This document shows, in pieces, positions 1 to 7,895 of a stretch of 58,121 bases of DNA. Source of the DNA: an uncultured Clostridia bacterium (lineage in GTDB: Bacteria; Bacillota; Clostridia; Oscillospirales; Acutalibacteraceae). The DNA is taken from positions 1-58,121 of the forward strand of contig CAJFPJ010000073.1 of NCBI GenBank assembly GCA_904399395.1, in the 5' to 3' direction. Every line of letters starts with the position of its first letter. Within the stretch, counting starts at the first letter, position 1. The notes below the pieces were generated by a model. That model was given only the letters and a program-made list of their open reading frames with translations. It did not search any database and was not told the origin of the DNA. The position numbers and the translations under genes were made by a program.

Positions 1-4
1 ACCA

Positions 5-107
5 TAAAAGCGGCCTGTGGCCGCATAAACCCCGCCTGCGAATCTTGAAACAAGTCCCCTTGGATTTGTTTTGAGATTCGACTTGCGCGGAAACGAAGTT
101 TCTGCGC
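5..107 (-). ncRNA. Candidate structured small RNA (unknown family)
   Basis: Read on the minus strand, an extended -10 (TGG-TATAAT, hexamer at 110-115) is followed at once by three stems. A hairpin lies at 85-107, a long stem at 40-53/66-79 with G-U pairs, and a terminator-like hairpin GCGGCC-ACA-GGCCGC at 10-24 followed by a UUUUAU tract. No open frame or ribosome binding site fits this strand. The transcript would be about 100 nt. I could not match it to SRP, 6S, T-box or a known riboswitch. It could also be a leader of a gene left of the window, in which case the last hairpin would be an attenuator. Confidence 0.4.
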
Positions 108-138
108 ACATTATACCATAGAAAATCCTGGAATACCA

Positions 139-167
139 TTGATTCTTGCAGGAAAAAGCCCTATCAT
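139..167 (+). promoter_or_regulatory. Promoter of the dCMP deaminase gene
   Basis: TTGATT at 139-144 and TATCAT at 162-167 are separated by 17 bp, and the deaminase start codon follows about 30 bp downstream behind a GAAAGGAG ribosome binding site. It is back to back with the minus-strand extended -10 at 110-115. Confidence 0.5.
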
Positions 168-197
168 TAAAGCAGGATCTACGAAAGGAGTATTTCT

Positions 198-686
198 ATG
201 ACACGCACAGACAAAATAAATTACTATCTTGATATAGCAGAAACCGTGGCTGAAAGAGGCACATGCCTGCGCCGGAATTTCGGCGCTATCATCGTCTGCA
301 ACGACGAGATTGTCTCCACCGGCTATAACGGGGCTCCCAGAGGGAGGGCCAACTGCATGGATTTGGGCGTATGCATCCGGGAAAAGCTGGGCATTCCCAG
401 AGGAGAACGGTATGAAATCTGCCGCTCTGTCCACGCGGAGGCCAACGCCATCATCAGCGCATCCCGGAAGGAAATGCTGGGCGCCACCCTCTACCTGGCG
501 GGCAAGGACGCGAAAACCGGCGAATATGTGGAAAATGCTTCCTCCTGCTCCATGTGTAAGCGGCAGATCATCAATGCCGGAATCACACAGGTCATCATTC
601 GGCTTACAAAGACGGAATATACCGTGGTGCAGGTGGCAGATTGGATCGCAAACGACGAATCCCTTCTGGGAACTTTCGGTTATTAA
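198..686 (+). CDS. Deoxycytidylate (dCMP) deaminase family protein
   Basis: Zinc-dependent cytidine/deoxycytidylate deaminase fold, 162 residues, the usual size. The catalytic HAE motif is at His79-Glu81 and the second zinc site at Cys117 and Cys120. The family usually has PCxxC there; here the Pro is replaced by Ser (SCSMC). Known role of the family: deamination of dCMP to dUMP, feeding thymidylate synthesis in the cytoplasm. The GAAAGGAG ribosome binding site sits 8 bases ahead of the ATG. The ferredoxin-type gene follows 45 bp downstream on the same strand and may be cotranscribed. A ComEB-like competence role is not supported by the neighbours. Confidence 0.88.
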   Translation: MTRTDKINYYLDIAETVAERGTCLRRNFGAIIVCNDEIVSTGYNGAPRGRANCMDLGVCIREKLGIPRGERYEICRSVHAEANAIISASRKEMLGATLYLAGKDAKTGEYVENASSCSMCKRQIINAGITQVIIRLTKTEYTVVQVADWIANDESLLGTFGY

Positions 687-731
687 AGCGCTCTGATAGA
701 TAAACATTGGATACATAAGGATGGAAAGTCT

Positions 732-1523
732 ATGAAAATCGATTCTGTACATATCCTTTTCTGGAGCTATTCGGGGACCACGGAGGCTTTTGCTGCACAT
801 ATGGCCGCGGATATCCGGGCCCGGGGATGGGAACCCCGGCTTTGCAACCTTCTGAAAGACAAGCCGGATACGGTTTCCTTTTCCCAGAGGGATCTGCTGA
901 TTATGCTATGTCCTGTTTTTGCCGGCAGACTCCCCGCCCATGCAGCGGTATTTCTGAAATCCCTCAGCGGAGATAGGGCGCCTGCTCTTGCCGCTGTAAC
1001 CTATGGAAACCGGGAATACGAGGACGCCCTCCTGGAACTCTGCGATGGCCTGGAAAACCAAGGCTTCTGCCTGGCGGGCGCCGCCGCCCTGGTGGCGCAG
1101 CATTCCATTTTTCCCAAAGCAGCCCGGGGAAGACCTGACGAAGCGGATAAAATGAAAACTTCTTTTTTTCTGCTTCAGATTCTTCAAAAGCTCTCTTCCT
1201 GTGAGCAGCCGGAAGATCTGGAGAAGCTCGCCATTCCGGGGAATCGGCCATATAAAGATGTTTCCGCCGTGCGCATTCCTCTAAAGCCGAAAACGAGTTC
1301 CAAATGCACCCACTGCGGTCTCTGCGCAAAAATCTGCCCGGCTCACGCTATCGATCCCCAGGATCCTCAGACCACAGATACGGAAACCTGCATCTCCTGC
1401 ACAGCATGCATAGCCAACTGCCCTGCCCACGCCCGGAAATTTCCAACGCTCGTACAAAAAGTCGGTGAAAGAGAATTCTGCCGACAGAACTCTCTCCGGA
1501 AAGAACCTGCGTTTTTCCTGTAG
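732..1523 (+). CDS. EFR1-type flavodoxin/ferredoxin protein
   Basis: A two-part protein of 263 residues. The N-terminal ~170 residues look like a flavodoxin domain, with a phosphate-loop-like SYSGTTEAFA segment at about 13-22. The C-terminal part carries two 4Fe-4S motifs, CTHCGLCAKICP and CISCTACIANCP, around residues 194-235. This is the layout of the EFR1 family of putative electron carriers, whose partner is not known. No oxidoreductase lies beside it, so the pathway is open. It follows the dCMP deaminase gene by 45 bp and ends about 90 bp before a strong bidirectional terminator. Confidence 0.85.
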   Translation: MKIDSVHILFWSYSGTTEAFAAHMAADIRARGWEPRLCNLLKDKPDTVSFSQRDLLIMLCPVFAGRLPAHAAVFLKSLSGDRAPALAAVTYGNREYEDALLELCDGLENQGFCLAGAAALVAQHSIFPKAARGRPDEADKMKTSFFLLQILQKLSSCEQPEDLEKLAIPGNRPYKDVSAVRIPLKPKTSSKCTHCGLCAKICPAHAIDPQDPQTTDTETCISCTACIANCPAHARKFPTLVQKVGEREFCRQNSLRKEPAFFL

Positions 1524-1615
1524 GCTTTATTGTCTCAATCCGGCCTGTTCATATGCAGGCGCCGCAGGCCTCCCAGTGGTCTTTTGAGGATCGGAATAAA
1601 AGTTCTCACAACACC

Positions 1616-1659
1616 AAAAGCTCCCTGAAGCCCTTTTCCGGTTATCAGGGAGCTTTTCT
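1616..1659. terminator. Bidirectional intrinsic terminator
   Basis: AAAAGCTCCCTGA at 1616-1628 pairs perfectly with TCAGGGAGCTTTT at 1645-1657, with A and T runs outside both arms. It separates the plus-strand EFR1 gene from the convergent Nudix gene and can serve both. Confidence 0.85.
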
Positions 1660-1720
1660 TCTGCCATATAAAACCTTTCTCAAGCGCATGGTTTGGAAAG
1701 CCACCCGAAACGTAAACAGA

Positions 1721-2140
1721 CTATCCAAACGGGAAGGGACGAACCCTCTCCAAAAGGCGGGGCTGAATTTCCGGATACGTCCATTCCGCGGGATGTCCAT
1801 CCATCAGGCGGATCTCTTCGATTTCCATGGGTGGAAGAGGACCGAATTCCAGGATTTCAGCGGCGAACAGCATTCCGAAGCTTTCCTCTCCATTCTGCTT
1901 TACAGAATAAACACATACAGGCGCCAACGTGTATTCCTTTGCTCCTGTTTCCTCCCATAGCTCCCTGCGGGCAGCCTCCTCCATGGTTTCCCCCTTTTCC
2001 CTGTGGCCGCCTGGGAATTCCCAGGTGCTGCGGCTCTGATGCCTGCAGAAAACCCATTTCCCCTTGCTTTTAGCGGCAATCACCGCAAACCGCAAACCGC
2101 AATCCGCTACTTCACCACAGCCGTAAAAGCATACCTGCAT
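1721..2140 (-). CDS. Nudix hydrolase
   Basis: Contains a complete Nudix box: GHREKGE followed by REL.EETGA, fitting Gx5Ex7REUxEExGU. The family hydrolyses nucleoside diphosphates linked to another group; the substrate cannot be read from sequence. I chose the ATG at 2140 because it has AGGGGGAGAG directly upstream, whereas the in-frame ATG at 2158 lies ahead of that site and lacks one. This gives about 139 residues, a typical single-domain size. The segment WVFCRHQSRSTWEFPGG before the box resembles MutT/YtkD-type proteins. It is monocistronic between two terminators. Confidence 0.85.
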   Translation of the reverse strand: MQVCFYGCGEVADCGLRFAVIAAKSKGKWVFCRHQSRSTWEFPGGHREKGETMEEAARRELWEETGAKEYTLAPVCVYSVKQNGEESFGMLFAAEILEFGPLPPMEIEEIRLMDGHPAEWTYPEIQPRLLERVRPFPFG

Positions 2141-2171
2141 ATCTCTCCCCCTTTTCATACTTAAGACAAAG

Positions 2172-2200
2172 AACAGGGCCCATTAGGGGCCCTGTTTTTA
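2172..2200. terminator. Intrinsic terminator after argF
   Basis: AACAGGGCCC at 2172-2181 pairs with GGGCCCTGTT at 2187-2196 around a five-base loop. It lies 45 bp past the argF stop codon and ends the arginine cluster. T-rich sequence flanks both sides. Confidence 0.8.
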
Positions 2201-2244
2201 TTGTTTTGCAATTTTTCTTTAGAGGATACCAGTATTCTGAGGGA

Positions 2245-3159
2245 TTATTCCTCCTCGTCTCCCAGCACTTTGACCAGAACAGCCTTCTGAGCATGAAGAC
2301 GGTTTTCCGCTTCATCGAAGATCTCTTTTGCATGCTTTTCAAAGACTTCTGCCGTGATCTCTTCCCCTCTGTGGGCCGGCAGGCAATGGAGAACCATAGC
2401 GTCCGGTTTGGCCAGAGCCATGAGGCTATCGTTGATCTGGTAACCTGCAAAGGCCTTTTTCCGTTTCTCCGCTTCCCCTTCCTGACCCATGGAAGCCCAC
2501 ACATCGGTAATCAGGACGTCTGCATCTTTTGCGGCCTCTTCCGGCTTTTCAAACATACTGAAATCCGGATTACCTTCCGCAAAGTCCAAAATCACCTTGG
2601 GAGGCCGGTAGCCCTCGGGACAGGCTACAGAAACCTGCATGCCGCATTTCAAACCGCCCACAATAAGGGAATTCATCATATTGTTCCCGTCGCCGATAAA
2701 GCACATTTTAAGACCGTTTAAAGAACCCTTGTATTCCCGAATGGTCATGAGATCCGCCAGCACCTGGCAGGGATGACAGAAATCCGTCAGGCCGTTGATG
2801 ATCGGAATATTTCCGAATTTAGCAAGATTTTCCACTTCCTCCTGGCTGTAGGTGCGGATCATGATGCCATCCAAATAACGGGAAAGGACCCGGGCTGTAT
2901 CCTCCACAGGCTCTCCCCGGCCGATCTGCATATCCCCGGAAGAAAGGAACAGGGGTGTCCCGCCCAACTGGTTCATGCCCACTTCAAAGGAAACGCGGGT
3001 CCGAGTGGAGGCTTTTTCAAAGATCATGCCCAGCGTCTTCCCCGCCAGAAGGGGATGCGGGATATGGTGCTTATTTTCATATTTCAACTGATCTGCCAGA
3101 TTGAGGATAGAGATGATTTCCTCACCGGAAAGATCCAGCAGCTTCAATAGATGTTTCAT
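2245..3159 (-). CDS. argF: Ornithine carbamoyltransferase
   Basis: Joins ornithine and carbamoyl phosphate to give citrulline in the cytoplasm. At 304 residues it is the normal subunit length. It shows the carbamoyl-phosphate motif STRTR near residue 53, HPCQ near 128, and HCLPAHRG with the catalytic Cys near 258. AGGAGG lies 8 bases ahead of the ATG. It is the last gene of the minus-strand arginine cluster, 99 bp behind argD, and has its own terminator. The biosynthetic setting favours the anabolic enzyme over a catabolic arcB role. Confidence 0.95.
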   Translation of the reverse strand: MKHLLKLLDLSGEEIISILNLADQLKYENKHHIPHPLLAGKTLGMIFEKASTRTRVSFEVGMNQLGGTPLFLSSGDMQIGRGEPVEDTARVLSRYLDGIMIRTYSQEEVENLAKFGNIPIINGLTDFCHPCQVLADLMTIREYKGSLNGLKMCFIGDGNNMMNSLIVGGLKCGMQVSVACPEGYRPPKVILDFAEGNPDFSMFEKPEEAAKDADVLITDVWASMGQEGEAEKRKKAFAGYQINDSLMALAKPDAMVLHCLPAHRGEEITAEVFEKHAKEIFDEAENRLHAQKAVLVKVLGDEEE

Positions 3160-3258
3160 AAGGGATTCCTCCTGTTCTCTCTTTATGTTGTGTGAACGTA
3201 TGCCTCATAGTTGCGCATAGCAGCCCACTCTTACCTACTAAAAATTGTCTTTTAAATC

Positions 3259-4434
3259 TTAAAGCTCCGCAAGGGTCTTTTCCAAGCGCTCCACACCCTT
3301 GTCTATTTCCTCCTGCGTTATCGTAAGCGGCGGAAGGAAGCGAAGAACCGTTTTAGCCGTAAGTACCAGAAGCCCATTTTTCACACAGGCAGAAGCGGCC
3401 TCTGCAGCCGTTCCCTTTTGCAGAACTGCGCCCAACATCATTCCCATACCGCGCACTTCTTCAATTTGAGGGATCGCCTCCAGCTTTGCCCGCAGATAGG
3501 CGCCTTTTTCCCGGACAGTCTCCAAAAAAGCAGGAGTATTCACCCGGTCAAGAACCTCCTGGGCGCCGGCGCAAACCACCGGATTGGCCCCGAAGGTGGA
3601 ACCGTGCATGCTCTTGCCCATTACCTGAGAAAGCCTTTCTGTGCAAAGACAAGCACCAATAGGCAGCCCGCCTCCCAGCCCCTTTGCGCTGGTAAGAATG
3701 TCGGGCTTCACACCGTACTGCTCCCAGCAGTAAAGAGAACCTGTGCGGCCCACGCCGGTCTGAACCTCATCCGCAATCAGAAGAATATCTTTCTCCCGGC
3801 AGTATTCCCCCAAAGCCTTCACAAAGGCCGGATCCAGAGGGAGAACGCCTCCCTCTCCCTGCACATATTCGATCATCACAGCGCAGGTATGTTCATCCGT
3901 CTTAGCCGTCACGCTTTCCATAGTAGGCTCTGCATAGGCAAAGCCCTCTGTAAGGGGCAGGAAATACTGATGGAAAACCTCCTGACCGGTAGCTGCCAGA
4001 GTGGTGACCGTTCTTCCATGGAAGGAGTTTACCAGGGTGACGATTTTATCACATGTGGCGCCTTTTGTTTCCGCAGCGTATTTTCTCGCAAGCTTGATAG
4101 CGCATTCATTGGCCTCTGCTCCGGAATTTCCCAGAAACACCCGGCTGAATCCGGAGGCTTCGCATAGGGTTTTGGCCAGCTTCACCGCAGTGGGATTATA
4201 ATAGAGATTGGACACATGCTGCAAAGAAGCAGCCTGTTTTGCCACAGCCTGAGCCCACTTGGGATCGCTGTAACCCAGGCTGTTTACACCAATGCCGCTG
4301 GTAAAATCTATGTAATCCCTGCCTTCTGTATCCACGGCCACGGCTCCATGCCCACTGCAGAGAGCCACGGGGAACCGGCCATAGGTGGGCATAAAGGATT
4401 CTTCATCTATCTTCCGGACTTCTTCAAAATTCAT
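3259..4434 (-). CDS. argD: Acetylornithine aminotransferase
   Basis: Class III PLP aminotransferase of 391 residues, converting N-acetylglutamate semialdehyde to N-acetylornithine with glutamate as amino donor. The PLP lysine is in SAKGLGGGLPIGA near residue 240, with the upstream Asp motif LLIADEVQTGVGRTG. The other visible family blocks (SGAEANE, NSFHGRT) are intact. It sits between argB (90 bp upstream) and argF (99 bp downstream). The same fold also serves succinylornithine and GABA pathways, but the complete arg cluster makes the ArgD role by far the likeliest. Confidence 0.94.
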   Translation of the reverse strand: MNFEEVRKIDEESFMPTYGRFPVALCSGHGAVAVDTEGRDYIDFTSGIGVNSLGYSDPKWAQAVAKQAASLQHVSNLYYNPTAVKLAKTLCEASGFSRVFLGNSGAEANECAIKLARKYAAETKGATCDKIVTLVNSFHGRTVTTLAATGQEVFHQYFLPLTEGFAYAEPTMESVTAKTDEHTCAVMIEYVQGEGGVLPLDPAFVKALGEYCREKDILLIADEVQTGVGRTGSLYCWEQYGVKPDILTSAKGLGGGLPIGACLCTERLSQVMGKSMHGSTFGANPVVCAGAQEVLDRVNTPAFLETVREKGAYLRAKLEAIPQIEEVRGMGMMLGAVLQKGTAAEAASACVKNGLLVLTAKTVLRFLPPLTITQEEIDKGVERLEKTLAEL

Positions 4435-4524
4435 CTAAATCATCGCCTTTTCTGCTAATTCTTCCCGCCTTTTCGCCGGGAAAGAGAATTTAGCCTCCAC
4501 ATAGCCTTGTTTTCAATAGAGACA

Positions 4525-5391
4525 TCAATAAAACATAGTGCCGATACCTTCGTCTGTAAAGAGCTCGATCAGGATGGAATGGGGGATCCTGCCGTCAATG
4601 ATATGAGCTCTTCCCACTCCCCGGCGGACGGCTTCCACACAGCAGCGGATCTTGGGGATCATGCCGCCGCTGATGATACCCTCTCTCTCCAGCCTGGGGA
4701 CATCGCTCACATTTACCACAGGAATCAACGTATCCTCATCGTCTTTGTCCCGCAGAAGGCCCCGGATATCCGTCATCAGAATCAGCTTTTTGGCCCCCAG
4801 CTCTGCAGCGATATGGGCGGCGGCGATATCGGCGTTGATATTATAGATCTCACCTTTCCGGCTTCCCGCCACTGTAGCTACAATGGGAATATACCCCTGG
4901 GAGGTAGCATCTGTGATGATCTTGGTATTTACCTCTGTGATCTCGCCCACATAGCCCAGATCTTCAGAGGAAACGATCTTTTCCGCCCGCAGAAGGTTCC
5001 CGTCCAGACCGCAGAGGCCCACTGCCCGGCCGGAATGCATTTCCAGAAGCTGCACCAAATCTTTATTGACCTTGCCGGCCAATACCATCTGGACAATCTC
5101 CATGGTTTCCTCATCTGTATACCGCATGCCGTTTACAAAGCGGCTTTCTTTCCCGATTTTTTTCAGCATACCGCTGATCTCAGGGCCGCCGCCGTGAACC
5201 AGCACCACATTGATGCCCACCAGCTGCATCAGAACGATATCGCTCATAACATCGTTCTTCAGTTCTTCATTGATCATGGCATTCCCACCGTATTTCACTA
5301 CCACGGTTTCTCCCGCATATTTCTGGATATACGGCAGAGCCTGCACCAGAACCCTGGCCCTATCCTCATTGCTGATATCCTGAATAGACAT
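4525..5391 (-). CDS. argB: Acetylglutamate kinase
   Basis: Amino-acid kinase fold, 288 residues, phosphorylating N-acetylglutamate. The N-terminal glycine motif VVKYGGNAM is at residues 31-39, followed by VLVHGGGPEI. The extra N-terminal helix of about 20 residues is typical of the arginine-sensitive, hexameric class, so feedback inhibition by arginine is likely (inference). GGGGGA lies about 7 bases ahead of the ATG. It lies 76 bp behind argJ in the cluster. Confidence 0.95.
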   Translation of the reverse strand: MSIQDISNEDRARVLVQALPYIQKYAGETVVVKYGGNAMINEELKNDVMSDIVLMQLVGINVVLVHGGGPEISGMLKKIGKESRFVNGMRYTDEETMEIVQMVLAGKVNKDLVQLLEMHSGRAVGLCGLDGNLLRAEKIVSSEDLGYVGEITEVNTKIITDATSQGYIPIVATVAGSRKGEIYNINADIAAAHIAAELGAKKLILMTDIRGLLRDKDDEDTLIPVVNVSDVPRLEREGIISGGMIPKIRCCVEAVRRGVGRAHIIDGRIPHSILIELFTDEGIGTMFY

Positions 5392-5467
5392 GGTGTTTCC
5401 CCCTTTTCTCCTGCCTTCTGGGCCTTTTATACTTCCAAAGCAAAGTTCCTTGAATTTCCTGATGCCG

Positions 5468-6682
5468 TCAGGTTCGGTAATCGCCGTTAATTTTCACATA
5501 GTCATAGGTCAGGTCACAGCCATATGCTTCCGCCGCACAGTCTCCGTCCCGCAGGGTGACCAGCACATCGATCTCATCCTCTGAGAGCACCTTCTTGGCC
5601 AAATCCTCACTGAAATCGATCCCCGCGCCCATTCGGCAGACATCTACCTGCCCAGCCCTGGAAGAAAAGGAAACGTCCACCTTCTCAATATCCACTTCTG
5701 CTCCGGAATAGCCAATGGCGCAGAGCACACGGCCCCAGTTAGCGTCGGCCCCAAACATAGCCGCCTTAAAGAGCGTGGAGCAGATAACCCCTTTAGCCAC
5801 CTTTTTGGCGTCCTTTTCTGTTTTAGCGCCTTTCGTCTTGCAGACGAGGAGCTTGGTAGCGCCCTCTCCGTCCTTTGCCAGCATTTTGGAAAGCGTTTTG
5901 CAGATTTCCTTCAATCCCTTCAGAAATTCTTCATAAGCGGGCGTTCCCGGAAGAATTTCGGAGTTTTCCGCCATACCATTTGCTAAAACCGCAATGGTGT
6001 CGTTGGTGGAGGTATCCCCATCGATGCTCACCATATTGAAGGTATCGCCGATAGCCTCGTGAAGAGCTTTATCCAGAGTTTCAGAACCAATGACAGCGTC
6101 CGTGGTCACAAAGCATAGCATGGTGCACATATTGGGATGGATCATGCCGGAGCCCTTGGCGATCCCCCCCATACGAACGATCCTTCCTCCGATTTCCAGC
6201 TCCACAGCCGCCTCTTTTTGGACGGTATCCGTTGTCATGATGGCCTTTGCCGCCATGGAGGATCCATCCCTGGAAAGCTGCTTTGCCAGAACAGGAGCCG
6301 CTTCTTCAATGGGCTCTATGGGAAGCACCTGGCCTATCACGCCGGTGGAAGCTACTACCACGTCAGAAGGTTCCACCCCCAGCGCAGCTCCTGCAATGGC
6401 ACACATTTTTTCGGCCTTCTCCACACCATCCGCATTGCAGGTGTTGGCATTGCCGGAATTGGCTATCACGGCCCTGGCATGGCCGTTTGCAAGATTTTTC
6501 TTCGACACCAGTATGGGCGCGCCTTTTACCAGGTTGGAGGTAAAAGCCGCCGCAGCGGTGCAGTCCTTTTCAGAAAGGATCATGCAGAGATCCGGTTTCG
6601 TTTTGTTTTTACGGATCCCGCAGTACATTCCCCCTGCGAGAAATCCTTTTGCGGCCGTAACGCCGCCTTCTATATGCTTCAT
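5468..6682 (-). CDS. argJ: Bifunctional glutamate N-acetyltransferase / ornithine acetyltransferase
   Basis: 404 residues. ArgJ recycles the acetyl group from acetylornithine to glutamate and is made as a precursor that cleaves itself into alpha and beta chains ahead of a conserved Thr. That motif is visible as KGSGMIHPNMCTML, with the nucleophile Thr187. Most ArgJ proteins have Ala-Thr at the junction; here it is Cys186-Thr187. ArgJ removes the need for ArgE; whether it also uses acetyl-CoA (bifunctional form) cannot be proved here, though no argA is in the cluster. A GAGAGGGAG ribosome binding site precedes the ATG. Confidence 0.94.
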   Translation of the reverse strand: MKHIEGGVTAAKGFLAGGMYCGIRKNKTKPDLCMILSEKDCTAAAAFTSNLVKGAPILVSKKNLANGHARAVIANSGNANTCNADGVEKAEKMCAIAGAALGVEPSDVVVASTGVIGQVLPIEPIEEAAPVLAKQLSRDGSSMAAKAIMTTDTVQKEAAVELEIGGRIVRMGGIAKGSGMIHPNMCTMLCFVTTDAVIGSETLDKALHEAIGDTFNMVSIDGDTSTNDTIAVLANGMAENSEILPGTPAYEEFLKGLKEICKTLSKMLAKDGEGATKLLVCKTKGAKTEKDAKKVAKGVICSTLFKAAMFGADANWGRVLCAIGYSGAEVDIEKVDVSFSSRAGQVDVCRMGAGIDFSEDLAKKVLSEDEIDVLVTLRDGDCAAEAYGCDLTYDYVKINGDYRT

Positions 6683-6803
6683 GGAACTCTCCCTCTCTCG
6701 CTTGCAGGCCCATATTTTGTATCAGGCCCTCTTGTATCCATTCAGGATTCATGCCGGCAGCCGGTTTCGTCCCACTCATAAGGCCGGCTGAATACTATAA
6801 TCT

Positions 6804-7841
6804 TTAAAATGCCGGTGGAAACAACTTCAGACCCGTTGTCTCCTCCAGGCCAAAGGCCAGATTCATATTCTGAACCGCCTGGCCCGCCGCCCCCTTCACC
6901 ATATTGTCGATGGCGGAAACAGCGATGAAGGTTCCCGTCCGTTGATCCATATGAAGGGAAATATCGCAGAAATTGGAATATCTCACATTCTTGATATTAG
7001 CCACCTGCCCGGCTTTCAAAAGGCGAATAAAATACTCGCCGCCGTATGCTTCCTCATAGGCCTCCCGAAGCATCTCCATAGTCACACCCTCCTTGAGGCG
7101 GGCATAGCAGGTAGCCAGAATTCCCCGGTTCACAGGGAGAAGATGGGGCACAAAGGTCAGCTTCACCGGGCTATCCGCAATATGGGAAAGAGTCTGCTCC
7201 ATCTCGGGTGTATGCCGGTGGGCCGCCACCTTATAAGCGGTGAAGCTTTCGTTTAACTCCGGGTAGTGGTTCCCCTGGGTGGGTTTTCTTCCCGCTCCTG
7301 TAACACCGGATTTGCAGTCGGCAATGATGCCTTCTTTTTCTATGTATCCCTTTCGAAGCGCCGGGGCCAGTGCCAACGGAACAGCAGTCGTATAGCAGCC
7401 CGGGTTGGCAATCAGCTTTTTTCCCTGGATTTTCTCCCGAAACAGCTCCGGCAGGCCGTATACAGCCTCCTTATGCAGTTCCGGGTGGGTAAAGCTGTTC
7501 TCATACCACTCTTTGTATTCTTCCTCGCTTTCCAGCCGGAAATCAGCCCCCAGATCGATGAAGACCTTCCCTGCCGCCCAGCATTTAGCCGCCAGCTCCT
7601 GCGAAAGGCCGTGTGGCAGAGCGGCAAAGATTACGTCGCTCTTTTCCACCACCTGTTCCTCTGTTCCGCAGACCAAATCGCACATATGGAAATACGCGGG
7701 ATATACCTCTGAAAGTGCCTTTCCTTCAAAGCTCACTGAGCTGATCGCCGCCAATTCCACCTGGGGATGCCCGCTCAGGATCCGGCAAAGCTCCGCGCCC
7801 GCATATCCGGTAGCGCCTACCACTCCTGCCTGTATCATCAT
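6804..7841 (-). CDS. argC: N-acetyl-gamma-glutamyl-phosphate reductase
   Basis: NADPH-dependent reductase that makes N-acetylglutamate semialdehyde. It has an N-terminal Rossmann motif GVVGATGYAGAEL and the catalytic Cys in NPGCYTTA (Cys149 from the chosen start). About 345 residues, the standard size. I chose the ATG at 7841 because AGAGGG lies 6 bases before it; an upstream in-frame ATG at 7859 contains that site inside its own reading frame. The next codon is also ATG, so 7838 is equally possible. argH ends 54 bp upstream; argJ starts 121 bp downstream. Confidence 0.94.
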   Translation of the reverse strand: MMIQAGVVGATGYAGAELCRILSGHPQVELAAISSVSFEGKALSEVYPAYFHMCDLVCGTEEQVVEKSDVIFAALPHGLSQELAAKCWAAGKVFIDLGADFRLESEEEYKEWYENSFTHPELHKEAVYGLPELFREKIQGKKLIANPGCYTTAVPLALAPALRKGYIEKEGIIADCKSGVTGAGRKPTQGNHYPELNESFTAYKVAAHRHTPEMEQTLSHIADSPVKLTFVPHLLPVNRGILATCYARLKEGVTMEMLREAYEEAYGGEYFIRLLKAGQVANIKNVRYSNFCDISLHMDQRTGTFIAVSAIDNMVKGAAGQAVQNMNLAFGLEETTGLKLFPPAF

Positions 7842-7895
7842 TTCGTACCCTCTTTCCAAACCGTATACATTCTGCTATATTCCGCTGCTTCCGGC

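Noticed and set aside
4507-5490. Long plus-strand open frame opposite argB
   Set aside because: It is the antisense shadow of argB; composition is His/Ile/Asp-rich without any domain, and there is no ribosome binding site.
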